Numbered from the stretch's first letter, positions 33,985 to 42,979 are shown. The stretch is DNA of 64,000 nt from an uncultured Paracoccaceae bacterium (GCA_934500835.1 CAKSTR010000009.1:128175-192174), one strand, 5' to 3'. A program made the numbers and translations. The notes: generated from the letters alone by a model not told the origin.

Positions 33985-35100
33985 TCAGGAGACGGCGGCC
34001 ACGGCGTCCATATAGGCCGTGCCGGGGTTCTTGCGCTGGTAGGCCAGCGCCTTCTGGTGGGTGGCGAGGCTCGCGGCATCGACGGGCTTGCCGTCGGCCG
34101 CGAAGGACGCCGTCTTGCCCTGGCTGCCGTTCGGATCCTCGCCCAGGTCGGCCTCGCCGAACTGCACCACGACGGGCAGCGCCTGCAGCACCTCCTTCAG
34201 CGCGGCGCCGGCGCTGATCTTGTCGGCGCCTTCCGAGAACGAGACAGCCGCATGGCCGGGCAGCGCGTCGAAGATGGCGACCACCTTGTCCTTCAGTGCC
34301 TGCAGCAGGCGGCCCTCCTCGACCAGCTTCTCGGCGAAGCTGATATTGTCGGCATGGGCGGCCTTGGATTCGCGCGCGGCGATCTCGGCCTCGCGCTTCT
34401 TCAGGTCGGCCTCGCGCTCGGCGAAGGCCGGATCGGGCGGGTTGGCCACGGGGGGCTCCTTTTCCGGTTGGGGTTTGGGGGTGGGATCGGGGGGCGCCGC
34501 AAAGCGCGTGACGGGATCGTCGGCCTCGTCGAGCCAGTCGATCTCCCAGGCCGGCAGCAGCTTGTCGGCCGCCTCCAGCCCGTCGCGGTCGATGATCCAG
34601 TCGCGCAGCCGGCGGAAGATCGAGGCGGAGCGGGAGGCGACCCCGAAATCCGCGGTAAAGGTCGCGGCGGCGGCGCCCGCGAAAGCCGCGTTCTTCAGGC
34701 CGCTGACGGCGGGTGCCGCTGCGCCGAGGAAACCGACGTGCTTGGGATACCAGGCGCCCCGGACCGGGTTGTGATCCTGGTCCGGGCCGAAGAAGGACAT
34801 GCTGACCTTCTTGTAGCGGCCGGCCTTCACCAGATCGGCAAAGGAGGGTTCGATCTCGTGCAGGTTGGCGTAGAGCCGCTCGGCCTGGCTGTCGTAGTCG
34901 AAGCTCTCGACCCAGCCATAGGCCGGCGCATCGGTGTCGGGATGACCCACGACGATCGGCGCCGGCGCCGTGGCCGGGTCATAGGCATCCGCCACCGCCT
35001 TCAGGTCGGCGGCGGAATAGGTGATCGGGTCGCCCGACATCGGCCGGAACGTGCCGGGACGGAAAACCTCGATGCGGGCGGTCAGGGGCTTGGGGGGCAT
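33985..35100 (-). CDS. Prohead protease / scaffold (Mu gpI-like)
   Basis: 371-aa protein. The N-terminal half resembles the Mu-like prohead protease (FRPMSGDPITYSAADLKAVA, VGHPDTDAPAYGWVESFDYD, VSMSFFGP) with the His/Ser-containing segments of that group. The C-terminal half is a coiled-coil scaffold (AEREADLKKREAEIAARES). First gene after a 264-bp gap containing a 17-bp palindrome, so it probably heads a late transcription unit. Confidence 0.87.
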   Translation of the reverse strand: MPPKPLTARIEVFRPGTFRPMSGDPITYSAADLKAVADAYDPATAPAPIVVGHPDTDAPAYGWVESFDYDSQAERLYANLHEIEPSFADLVKAGRYKKVSMSFFGPDQDHNPVRGAWYPKHVGFLGAAAPAVSGLKNAAFAGAAAATFTADFGVASRSASIFRRLRDWIIDRDGLEAADKLLPAWEIDWLDEADDPVTRFAAPPDPTPKPQPEKEPPVANPPDPAFAEREADLKKREAEIAARESKAAHADNISFAEKLVEEGRLLQALKDKVVAIFDALPGHAAVSFSEGADKISAGAALKEVLQALPVVVQFGEADLGEDPNGSQGKTASFAADGKPVDAASLATHQKALAYQRKNPGTAYMDAVAAVS

Positions 35101-35152
35101 GGTCGATCCGAGTGATTTCGGAGACCATGCGCGATGCCGCCCAGCCGGTAGA

Positions 35153-35169
35153 CCGGACCTCAGGTCCGG
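35153..35169. promoter_or_regulatory. 17-bp palindrome upstream of the protease-capsid block
   Basis: CCGGACCTCAGGTCCGG, centred 61 bp upstream of the protease gene start. The identical element occurs at 42980-42996, upstream of the lysis block. Candidate activator site (for example for Mor) or an RNA hairpin. The rest of the 35101-35364 gap shows no gene. Confidence 0.55.
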
Positions 35170-35364
35170 GCCGTTGGATAGGCGGTTGCGGGATCATCAT
35201 GCTGCGCTTCGGCGGGCGGATCAATCCTGCACCGAGGCGGTGGGATCAGATTGCCCCAAACAGCGATCCTAACAGGGGGCTAACAGGCCAAGTCGGGACT
35301 GCGGGGATGGCGGGCGCGCCCCGCCCCTTGATTGACGCCAGCGGCGGGGCTGGCGCGATCCGCC

Positions 35365-35844
35365 TCATTCCACCTCCAACCAGTCCTCCGCAATCTTGAT
35401 GATCTCGACTTCATCAGCCCCTGAAAGACCGAGGAAAGGGCGGGCCGGAATCGTGCCCCAAGGGATAGGACCGCCGCGGCTGGTGCGACCGAAGGCACCC
35501 TGGGCGGCGCCGAGTTGCATGACTGCCGCCTGTTCTACGGGTGAGCCAATGCGCAACGATGTCCCCGACACCTGTGATACGATACTCGCCGCCATCCGGC
35601 CGGTGGCGCGCAGGATCGGGCCTGTTGAGCCGCGACGCGCCACCGTGAGAGGCGACAACACTGCCCAAGGTGTTCCGTCCGGCTCGCTTTCAGTCGAAAA
35701 GTTGCGCGGGATTGCGATATCGACAAGATACGCGCCGGCACTCCTGTAGAAGCCGATAGGGCGGGCCATGGGGTCAGCAAGATCGGACAGGGCTTGAGCT
35801 GCGGCTTCAGTTGAGAGTTCAACTGTAAAGGTGATGCCGGCCAT
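35365..35844 (-). CDS. Phage virion morphogenesis protein (Mu gpG-like)
   Basis: 159-aa protein. The run TPWAVLSPLTVARRGSTGPILRATGRMAASI followed by PARPFLGLSGAD is diagnostic of the phage virion morphogenesis (gpG) family, needed for head-tail joining. ATG at 35844 has AGGAG 9 bases upstream; a start 24 bases further up is less likely. Confidence 0.9.
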   Translation of the reverse strand: MAGITFTVELSTEAAAQALSDLADPMARPIGFYRSAGAYLVDIAIPRNFSTESEPDGTPWAVLSPLTVARRGSTGPILRATGRMAASIVSQVSGTSLRIGSPVEQAAVMQLGAAQGAFGRTSRGGPIPWGTIPARPFLGLSGADEVEIIKIAEDWLEVE

Positions 35845-35947
35845 GTTGAAATCTCCTGTCTTCTGCACTATTCTTAAGGGGTCAGCGCGGTGCGGCGGTG
35901 TGTGCCCTCACAGCTTCGCTGATGCGGCGACCTGAGCACCCGGGCCG

Positions 35948-37366
35948 CTATTTTCTTTTCCAGACAAGCTTGCCGATCCGCTGCATATCGATGTGGCGAT
36001 GATCCGGCTTTGATCGGTTAAGCGCGGCATAGCCGGTGATTTCGCCCCAGTACTTCCTTCCCATCTCAAACAGAACCACCAAACCGCTGTCAGGATCCAC
36101 ACGGACATAGCGCCGGGTCAGCGCCTGGTCGAAGTGCCCAGGATGGACATCAAGCGCAATCTCTCGGACACCGAGCCAGATTTCGTCGGGATCCGACAGG
36201 GTTTCAGCGATGAGGCCGGCGTAGCTGGCATGACCCCGCTTGTAACCCTTCCATGCCCCGTCATTTCCGAAGAACATTTGCCCGGAGATCGGAAAGCGAA
36301 AGCCGGCCCTGTCTGTGAAGAGAGCCGCGCGACCCGGTTCAGCTCCCAGCGGGTCTAGCAGCGCGCGGATGTACTCCTCCTGGGGAAGCCCATCGGGAAG
36401 AACCTTGGTCGCAAAAGGTCGCGCCTTTGCCAGCAAATCCGCGATGGGCTCTGCCGTGTCGATCGAGACCAGGTGGCGCTGGCGTAGATCCCCGGTCAGA
36501 CGTGCGTCTGGATCATTGAGCAGAGCGGAGGGCACGAGACCGCGCTCCCAAAGGTCACCTGGCATATAGTCCCAGCCGAAACCTATTCCCATCGGCTGCA
36601 TGATGAAGCCGCCAGTCTCTTGATCCCGACCCGGCATCATGGCGTCCTTCGGGGCCTCATCCGGGCCAGTCTTGCCCAGACGCTCCAGGTCGCGCTTCGA
36701 CAATGTCCGCACACCGCAGCTGCAGATCCAGTCGTTCGGCGGGAAATGCGTGTTCCACCAGGGATCGTCCCACATCAGCACCAGACCATTCCAGGCGACA
36801 TGCTGCTTGCGCGGGACCTTGGGGGTGCGGCTGTCACCATGAATGTACTGCCAATAGGGCCGCAACTTGACCACGTCCGGATCGCGCATCTGCCGGAGGC
36901 GGCCGGCCATGAAGGTGGTCCGGAGGTTGGTCTCGAAGATCGTGCGGATTCGCCAGTTGCGCTCGCCGCGATAGGACCAGCCATATTTCTCGACGATCCG
37001 ATCAAATTCCTTCGCAAAGTCGTCGACGTATCGCCCCCTCTCGATCGCATCGATGATCGCGGCCTGAAAGTCCTCCAGCATGGCGATGTCGGTGACGCCG
37101 GCGACGACGAAGGATCGATCATGGTCGCCCTTCAGCGCATCGAGCCAGCTTTTGGTAGGGCGGGGACGTTTCTGGCGCAGAAACTCGATCTGCTCCCGGA
37201 AGGACAGCCGGGCGGGGTCGACGGCGAAGGCGGCCCCGGGGATCTGCGCGTCCAGGAATACCTCTTCGCGCCCCTGCCAAGAGGCCAGCTCCATCGCTTC
37301 GGAGAGAAGCCGGGCCAACGAATCCGGTGACCAATTCGCAGCCAGCTGGACGAGGCCGGCTAGCAC
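35948..37366 (-). CDS. MuF head morphogenesis protein with PBECR-type nuclease-like C-terminus
   Basis: 472 aa from GTG at 37366. The MuF domain (about 80-230) shows WRIRTIFETNLRTTFMAGRL, HVAWNGLVLMWDDPWWNTHFPPNDWICSCGV. The C-terminal 140 residues (LIAETLSDPDEIWLGVRE, RRYVRVDPDSGLVVLFEM, RHIDMQRIGKLVWKRK) resemble phage Barnase-EndoU-ColicinE5-RelE-like (PBECR) domains. The frame stays open and protein-like 55 codons further upstream to the A9 run at the end of the portal gene, but has no ATG/GTG/TTG there. Its true start may be a mutated ACG (37529-37531) or a -1 frameshift from the portal gene. It assembles the connector and may be injected. Confidence 0.85.
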   Translation of the reverse strand: MLAGLVQLAANWSPDSLARLLSEAMELASWQGREEVFLDAQIPGAAFAVDPARLSFREQIEFLRQKRPRPTKSWLDALKGDHDRSFVVAGVTDIAMLEDFQAAIIDAIERGRYVDDFAKEFDRIVEKYGWSYRGERNWRIRTIFETNLRTTFMAGRLRQMRDPDVVKLRPYWQYIHGDSRTPKVPRKQHVAWNGLVLMWDDPWWNTHFPPNDWICSCGVRTLSKRDLERLGKTGPDEAPKDAMMPGRDQETGGFIMQPMGIGFGWDYMPGDLWERGLVPSALLNDPDARLTGDLRQRHLVSIDTAEPIADLLAKARPFATKVLPDGLPQEEYIRALLDPLGAEPGRAALFTDRAGFRFPISGQMFFGNDGAWKGYKRGHASYAGLIAETLSDPDEIWLGVREIALDVHPGHFDQALTRRYVRVDPDSGLVVLFEMGRKYWGEITGYAALNRSKPDHRHIDMQRIGKLVWKRK

Positions 37367-37524
37367 GGCGTTCCAGGATTCGTCACCAGTGCGGTGGGGC
37401 GTCTCGATGACATCGCGGATCGCTGCAAGCCTGCGCCCGAACTGACGCTCGGCCTCGCTTAGCGCCTGGTCGATGATCCGTTCAACCGGGCCTCCTGGCT
37501 CAGCGAAGCAGACGTGCCGGTGTT

Positions 37525-38916
37525 TCAGCGTTTTTTTTTGAGCCGCGCGGCCGAGAACATCGCCGGCTCGCCCGTCACGAATGGATCAGGCTGGTCCGGC
37601 GTGGCGGAGAAATCAGCCCGGGCCGCCACCAGGGCGTCGATGGTCTTGTCCGAGAGCCCGTCCGTCACATCGAAGCTCACGATGTATTCGCGGGCGGTCT
37701 GGTCATCCTCGAACTTCGCGGCCTGCTTCACCACGGCGGCGATGGCCTCATCCACCTTCAGGGCGGCTTCGGCCTTCGCCTGCCGCGTCTCGGCCTCGGC
37801 CTTCTCGTTCTTCGCCCGGATCCGGCGGATCGACGGCACGGCGGCGCCGGGAAGATTGTAGTCCACGATCCACTGGCAAAGGGTTTCGCGCAGGGTGTCC
37901 GTCTGCAGATCGCCATCGGAATCGGCGAGTGTATCCAGCTGGTTCTGGTGAACCTCGCCCAGAGCCCGATTGCCGCCGTTCGCTCCGACCTGCGTGGTCA
38001 GGGTTTCGCCCGTGACCCGGATCGAGATCTGCGCATCCCAATAGGCGCAGAACTCCTGGTAGCTGACGGTCCCGCCGCGCGAGGCTTCCAGGAACTCGAC
38101 GTCAGTCCCGATCGGCACGGTCACGGCCGAGCTGGTGCGGATGTCCATCAGCGTGTTCAGCAGGCGCGTCTGCTCATCCGTGAGCATGCCGTAGGGCGTT
38201 TTGCCAACGACCGTCGGGCCGGCGAACTTCTCGAGGAAGTGGAGCCAGAAGGTGATGCCCTCGCGCTTGAACAGCACGGGCCAGAACAGGCTGGAACCGA
38301 GGCCGAGGCCGTAGGGGTTGTTGCCCTTCACGTTGGCCCGGTGAACGATGAACTTCCGGTCTGGCAGCAACTCGCCCTCGGTCAGGTTCGACCAGGTCAA
38401 GAGGCGCAACCGCCACTCTCGATCGAAGACGAATCGCCGCTGATCGTGGGCCTTGATCTTCACCGGGCGGATCTGTGCGCCGTCACGCGCCCAGACGATC
38501 TCGGCCACGGCATAGCCTTTCAGCGTGGCGCCGAGGAGGTTGCGGCAGATCTGGTCGAAGGGGAGCGCGTCGATGATCTCGGCCACAAGGTCTGCGGCCT
38601 CTTTGTCGATCGGCCGGTCGCCGCCCGGCTCGACTTCCCAGTCGCGGCTGACAAGGGCGTTCTTGCGCTTGTCCAGCATCGCACCCGCATGGGAGTCGCG
38701 CTCGATCTCATCATAAATTGCCAGACCCTTGCCGCCGCCCTGGGCAATCAGCGTGTCATCGGCATGCTGCATCGCCCCGCTGAAGAACGGGATGGTGATG
38801 TCGTTCGCCACGCTGGCGATGAGCTGTCGCTGATCGACCGGCAGGTTCTTACGGCCGGATTCGGCGTAGGCGGCGGGACGCGCCTGTGGGCGTTGCTTGG
38901 GCTTCTTGCGGCTCAT
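37525..38916 (-). CDS. Portal protein, DUF935 (Mu gp29-like)
   Basis: 463-aa portal. Characteristic segments: DDTLIAQGGGKGLAIYDEIERDSHAGAMLDKRKNALVSRDWEVEPGG, PYGLGLGSSLFWPVLFKREGITFWLHFLEKFAGP and EVHQNQLDTLADSDGDLQTDTL, the usual DUF935 pattern. It forms the dodecameric DNA gate. It ends RLKKKR-stop, where the three Lys codons form a run of nine A's that may allow -1 slippage into the MuF frame. Confidence 0.93.
   Translation of the reverse strand: MSRKKPKQRPQARPAAYAESGRKNLPVDQRQLIASVANDITIPFFSGAMQHADDTLIAQGGGKGLAIYDEIERDSHAGAMLDKRKNALVSRDWEVEPGGDRPIDKEAADLVAEIIDALPFDQICRNLLGATLKGYAVAEIVWARDGAQIRPVKIKAHDQRRFVFDREWRLRLLTWSNLTEGELLPDRKFIVHRANVKGNNPYGLGLGSSLFWPVLFKREGITFWLHFLEKFAGPTVVGKTPYGMLTDEQTRLLNTLMDIRTSSAVTVPIGTDVEFLEASRGGTVSYQEFCAYWDAQISIRVTGETLTTQVGANGGNRALGEVHQNQLDTLADSDGDLQTDTLRETLCQWIVDYNLPGAAVPSIRRIRAKNEKAEAETRQAKAEAALKVDEAIAAVVKQAAKFEDDQTAREYIVSFDVTDGLSDKTIDALVAARADFSATPDQPDPFVTGEPAMFSAARLKKKR
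37531..37539 (-). promoter_or_regulatory. A9 slippery run at the portal-MuF junction
   Basis: On the coding strand CTC AAA AAA AAA CGC TGA. A AAA AAA is an efficient -1 slippery sequence, and the -1 frame is open from here through the whole MuF gene. Could yield a portal-MuF fusion, or mark a lost start codon (ACG where ATG would overlap the portal stop). Confidence 0.5.
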
Positions 38917-39104
38917 TTCGGCACGTCCTGTGTCTTGGCGACCGAGATTGCCACCTCGTACCGCACGTCATCCATCTCAAACGCCCACTTCGCGACGGCG
39001 CCCGGAGCAACCGCATGCATGACCTTGAGCCGATCTGCAGCCTCCACAATTTTCCGCCCAATCTCGATCGCGTCTTCATCGTCCAGCTCTGCTTGATCCA
39101 TCAT
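38913..39104 (-). CDS. Hypothetical small protein between terminase and portal
   Basis: 63-aa acidic helical protein (MMDQAELDDEDAIEIGRKIVE...) overlapping both neighbours by 4 bp. Not recognised. Its retention in a tight packaging operon suggests a real gene. Confidence 0.65.
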   Translation of the reverse strand: MMDQAELDDEDAIEIGRKIVEAADRLKVMHAVAPGAVAKWAFEMDDVRYEVAISVAKTQDVPK

Positions 39105-40765
39105 CGCCGCCCTCCCAACCGATAGCCGCCCAGGCGATCCCCGCCCGACGCAGCCGAGGCGGTCTGCATCTGCCCTGCGGCGCCACCGCCGGCGTAGAAC
39201 AGAGTGTTCTGCCAGAGCATGTCGAGCGTATCCGGGCCGTCGTCATGTGCCCCGTTCGGCCACTGCTGCAGTTGCTCGATCAGCGTGGTCTGGGTCGGGT
39301 TCAGCCGGATCAGGCCGGCCGCGATCGGCGGCTGCAGGCGTTCGATGCGCAGGTTCTTGTCTGCGGCCGGCATGATCGGCACGGCCGAGATACCGACGCC
39401 TTGCTTTGCCGCCTCGACCATCAGGGAGGTGCGGAGGAACTCCTGGAACTGGACGCTTTCGACGAACCACAGCAGGCAGCGGTATTCGCGCTGAAGGGCG
39501 ATGGTGTCAGAGATGATCAGGTCGGGCAGGCGTTTGCGGATCGACGCCTCGACCACGTCCATCTTTCCTGACAGGCGATCATAGCCGCCGATCAGGATAG
39601 CTGAAGGATCACGACCCTTCTTCTTGCCGCCGAGCGATGGGTCGATGGCGCCGAAGTGGATCCACTCCCGGACGGGCTGCGTCCAGAACACGAGCTTGGC
39701 GAAGGGGTTGCCCTCGCTGATCGGCTGGTTCTGGTATTCGGTCGCGAAGCTGTCATGGCCGCCGGCGCGCTGCAGCATCAGCCAGACGAGCGGCTGCATG
39801 CTGGGCCAATTGACCAGGGCGCCCTCGTCCATCTCCGCCTTGCGACCGGCGTAGAAGGCGCGGGCCTCGTCCTCGCCGTCGTTGTGGTAGATCTCTTCGA
39901 ACTCTTCCCAGAGATCCATCCGGTTGGGGAACTGGATGATCGCCTGGAACTTGGTCACGCGCCACGCGGGCTTCTTCGACTCCCGCACGGTGACGGCATC
40001 CCAATGCAGGATGGTGTTGACCCAGAGGACATGCATCGAGCCGTCGGGCGGACCGACCTTCAGGGCGGCCTTGTTGATCCAGCTTTCCAGCTTGTCGCGC
40101 TGATCGGGGCTGCGGACGGCCTCGTCGTTTTCGATGTCGTCGAAGAACATCAGGTCTGGCCGGTGCGGGCCGTGGCGCAGGCCGCGCAGCTTCTGTCCGG
40201 CCCCGAGGCCGCGGACCCGGATATTCTGGCGGGTGATGATCTCGCCCTCGCGCCAGACGCGGCCTTGGCCGCAAGCCTCGGGGAAATCGGTCTGCAGGCG
40301 CGGGTTGGTGGTCAACTCGGCCTTGATCGCCTCGATCAGCAGCGCAGCCTGGGCATAGACGTCGCAGACCTCGAGGCAGAACCGGGTCTTGCGCATGACG
40401 ATGCAGTAGAGCGCGAACCCGAGGCTCATGTGGGTCGATTTCGAGGAGCCGCGCGGCGCGATCAGCATCTCGCGCTTGCCGGTCTCGGCCGTCAGGATCT
40501 TCGGCGCCAGATCGAAGATGGCCCGGTGAAACAGGCTGTCCTCGCCCTTCACATAGTGCGGCAGATAGGTCTTCAGGAAGAACTCGAAACCCTCGCCCCC
40601 GAAATCCGCCACCCGCGCCAGGCGCTCGACCCTGGCGGCGGGATCGGAGGGGAAGGCTTCGACGCTCAGCTCGATACGGCGCGCGAATGCCGCCGCCATT
40701 TCGGCGATCTTCTGCACAAACTCCTTCCGGCTGACCGCCGCCTTGAGCTGCGGCCGCTTCGTCAT
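39101..40765 (-). CDS. Terminase large subunit
   Basis: 554-aa packaging ATPase/nuclease. Walker A-like APRGSSKST near residue 105, Walker B LMFFDDIEND near 205, and the nuclease domain with GAIDPSLGGKKKGRDPSAI and later acidic residues. Mu-like terminases of the gp28 type have this layout. It follows the (broken) DUF1804 gene by overlap and precedes the portal gene. Confidence 0.92.
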   Translation of the reverse strand: MTKRPQLKAAVSRKEFVQKIAEMAAAFARRIELSVEAFPSDPAARVERLARVADFGGEGFEFFLKTYLPHYVKGEDSLFHRAIFDLAPKILTAETGKREMLIAPRGSSKSTHMSLGFALYCIVMRKTRFCLEVCDVYAQAALLIEAIKAELTTNPRLQTDFPEACGQGRVWREGEIITRQNIRVRGLGAGQKLRGLRHGPHRPDLMFFDDIENDEAVRSPDQRDKLESWINKAALKVGPPDGSMHVLWVNTILHWDAVTVRESKKPAWRVTKFQAIIQFPNRMDLWEEFEEIYHNDGEDEARAFYAGRKAEMDEGALVNWPSMQPLVWLMLQRAGGHDSFATEYQNQPISEGNPFAKLVFWTQPVREWIHFGAIDPSLGGKKKGRDPSAILIGGYDRLSGKMDVVEASIRKRLPDLIISDTIALQREYRCLLWFVESVQFQEFLRTSLMVEAAKQGVGISAVPIMPAADKNLRIERLQPPIAAGLIRLNPTQTTLIEQLQQWPNGAHDDGPDTLDMLWQNTLFYAGGGAAGQMQTASAASGGDRLGGYRLGGRR

Positions 40766-41261
40766 GGAGTGTAGATCCCGGCCAGATGCTCGCCGAAGGG
40801 CTCGATGATCTCGAGAATGGCCGCGGTGTGCTGTGGGAAGGTCTCGCGGACGAACTCCAGGAGCTTGGCCATCACGTCCTGGGCGACGCCCAGCTCCGAG
40901 ACCTTGGGCGCGAACCGCTTGGCGCTGGCGGCCATCTTGGTCATCGCGTCGGAGAGCGAGACCAGCAACGAGACTTTGGTCGCGGTGTCGCGTTGCCGAC
41001 CTTGATCTCGTCCAGGATCGACTGCGCCTGGATCATGAACTCTTCGACAACCGAAGACACGACAACCTCGACGCCCTCGCCGGCAATAACATGTGCGGTG
41101 CGCAGCTTGTCCCAATCGTCACCGTTGTCCTTGGCGGCCTTCTTCCAGCGCCCAACCGTCGCTTCGGATATTCCATAGGCCGTCGCGATGGTGGACTGCA
41201 TCATCCGGCGGAAGATGTAGTCGGAGCGCGCTTTGCGCTTCACGTCCTCATTGGCCGACAT
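40762..41261 (-). pseudogene. DUF1804 family protein (probable small terminase), frameshifted
   Basis: The N-terminal part starts at ATG 41261 (MSANEDVKRKARSDYIFRRM, then TIATAYGISEATVGRWKKAAK, a helix-turn-helix) and continues to ILDEIKVGN. The C-terminal part continues only in the -1 frame (ATKVSLLVSLSDAMTKMAAS to FGEHLAGIYTP, stop 40762). Together they make a normal DUF1804 protein of about 166 aa. The frame change falls near 40985-41000 and there is no slippery heptamer there, so a one-base deletion (or sequencing error) is likelier than recoding. Without repair, the phage may lack its small packaging subunit. Confidence 0.75.
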
Positions 41262-41508
41262 TGAAGCCTCCCGACAGTGCGAAGGCCACGGCGCCCATGA
41301 TGATGGCGCCCAGAACAAGCCTTGTGATCCAGGTGATGCCGCCCTTGATGTCATCCAGCGACTGCTCGATCTTTTCGGCCCGGACGGTTTCGGCGGCGGA
41401 ATGGGTTTCAAGGGCGGAAAGCCGCCCGTCATGCTTGTCGAGGCGCGAATGCGCGTCGCGCAGCCGTTCACTAAGGTGCGTCAGGTCAGTCACGTCTTCG
41501 ATTTCCAC
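41248..41508 (-). CDS. XhlA-like small membrane protein
   Basis: 86 aa: coiled-coil N-terminus (LSERLRDAHSRLDKHDGRLS, AEKIEQSLDDI) followed by one membrane helix (ITRLVLGAIIMGAVAFALSG). This is the layout of haemolysin XhlA-like or phage slippage proteins encoded near holins. Overlaps both neighbours. Confidence 0.75.
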   Translation of the reverse strand: MEIEDVTDLTHLSERLRDAHSRLDKHDGRLSALETHSAAETVRAEKIEQSLDDIKGGITWITRLVLGAIIMGAVAFALSGGFNVGQ

Positions 41509-41996
41509 TTTTCGGCCAGATCCTTGATGGTGTGGCCGCCCATGTAGAGGCCGGCGTAGATGCCGGTCAGCTGGATCAGCACGTCAAAGGGCGTGGCCGG
41601 CAGCGCGATCTTCCAGATCGCATTGGCGACATGCAGGATGACGATGTTCCAGAGCCACAGCAGACCGATCAGATACATGCCGGCCGGACGCCACGCGCGC
41701 TGCCACAGCGGTTCGGTCTGTTCGGCCTGCAGCACGGCCGTCTGGTATTCGAGGCCGGAAGCGTAGAGGGCCACCAGCTCCGGCGACTGGCGCTCAACCT
41801 CGCGCAGCGCATCGATGGCGCGGGGCTCATCTTCGGCCACCAGGGCATCCAGTTGCTCGACAGGGACACCCGCCTTCTTGGCCACGGCCTGCAGGACATC
41901 GATGGCGAGGCCACCGTAGCCGCCCAGCTGATCATTCAGGATCTTGCCAACAACCGGGGCGCCGATCTGGATGGCGAGAGAGGCGATCGCGGACAT
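41490..41996 (-). CDS. Holin, GTA 3TM type
   Basis: 168-aa membrane protein. WRPAGMYLIGLLWLWNIVIL and the following IQLTGIYAGLYMGGHTI membrane helices with an amphipathic N-terminus match the GTA_holin_3TM family. Its start overlaps the endolysin stop (TGATG), forming a lysis cassette. Confidence 0.82.
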   Translation of the reverse strand: MSAIASLAIQIGAPVVGKILNDQLGGYGGLAIDVLQAVAKKAGVPVEQLDALVAEDEPRAIDALREVERQSPELVALYASGLEYQTAVLQAEQTEPLWQRAWRPAGMYLIGLLWLWNIVILHVANAIWKIALPATPFDVLIQLTGIYAGLYMGGHTIKDLAEKWKSKT

Positions 41997-42916
41997 CAGA
42001 AGCTCCTGAGATGGGCCGCGAGGCGCGGCAGGCGATGTTGGATCTTGGAGGCGATGGCATCGCGGTATTGCCACGCCCTCCAGCCCGCCCAGGCGATGCA
42101 GATCACGATCAACGCCGGGCCGAGCCAGGGCGCGATCTGATTGACAGGATCCGAGACAACGATAGCCGTGCCGCCGGAAACACCTGTCGCGCCGCCGGTC
42201 ACAGCTGCCTTTCCCTTGGCAGCCGCGTCGATGCGGCGCTGGATGGTCGCAGCGGTCGCCCGACCGAGGATCCCGTCAACCGTCAGGTCGTGATCCTGCT
42301 GGAACTGGCGCACCCCGCTTGCGTAGATCGCATCCTGATTGGGGCCAACCGCATAACCGAGGCGCACCAGGGTGGCATGGAGCTTCGGCACCTCGGCGGC
42401 GGTCACCGGCGAAACGATCCGCGCAAAGTCGCCACGGGGCGCGGGATCGGGTTTCTTGACGCGGGCCGGATACTGGGCATAGCGCAGGATCAGAAACTCG
42501 CGCTCTCGGCGGCGGACCAGAACCGAATTGACCTTGCCGCCTGCCTTGTTCCAGGCCTTGAAGGCCGGCTCGACCGAAACCCATGCCCGCTTCAACCAGA
42601 GCCGCACCCACGTCGCCTTTGTGATCGCCCCGGTGTTCCAGTGGAACAGCACCGCGGCGTCGAACTCGTGCCGCTTGGGATAACCGGGGGCCATCGCCCG
42701 CACGACGGCCGGTTCGTAATTGCGGGTCAATGCAAGACGGGTCAGCCGGTCGGACTCCTCCTGAGTGATAACCATCCCTGACACGGGCCTCACCACCCCG
42801 GAGGCTGCGGTCAGCCCACGCGAGATCGTCCATTTGCCAACGACATCCCGATAGGCGCGCAGGACATCGCCCTCCTCCATATCGAGGGCGTCAAAGCCTT
42901 GGTCGCTGAGATGCAT
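41996..42916 (-). CDS. Endolysin: GH24 lysozyme with peptidoglycan-binding domain and C-terminal membrane helix
   Basis: 306 aa. The N-terminal GH24/T4-type site EEGDVLRAYRDVVGKWTISR has E15, D24 and T30 with the family spacing. Around residues 170-225 is a peptidoglycan-binding repeat (VRQFQQDHDLTVDGILGRAT). Near the C-terminus is a membrane helix (LGPALIVICIAWAGWRAW). The C-terminal membrane anchor is unusual for an endolysin. First gene of the late region after Mor. Confidence 0.88.
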   Translation of the reverse strand: MHLSDQGFDALDMEEGDVLRAYRDVVGKWTISRGLTAASGVVRPVSGMVITQEESDRLTRLALTRNYEPAVVRAMAPGYPKRHEFDAAVLFHWNTGAITKATWVRLWLKRAWVSVEPAFKAWNKAGGKVNSVLVRRREREFLILRYAQYPARVKKPDPAPRGDFARIVSPVTAAEVPKLHATLVRLGYAVGPNQDAIYASGVRQFQQDHDLTVDGILGRATAATIQRRIDAAAKGKAAVTGGATGVSGGTAIVVSDPVNQIAPWLGPALIVICIAWAGWRAWQYRDAIASKIQHRLPRLAAHLRSF

Positions 42917-42979
42917 GATATGGGGCGCCTGTCATCCGATGATGGGACAGACCTAACGCGCGCGCCTAGGGTGGCTCGC

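Noticed and set aside
33577..35115. 512-codon + strand frame opposite the protease/scaffold gene
   Set aside because: Antisense shadow with Gly/Asp/Val bias only.
40941..41115. Programmed frameshift in the DUF1804 gene
   Set aside because: No X XXY YYZ heptamer in the overlap of the two frames; a base deletion or sequence error is simpler.
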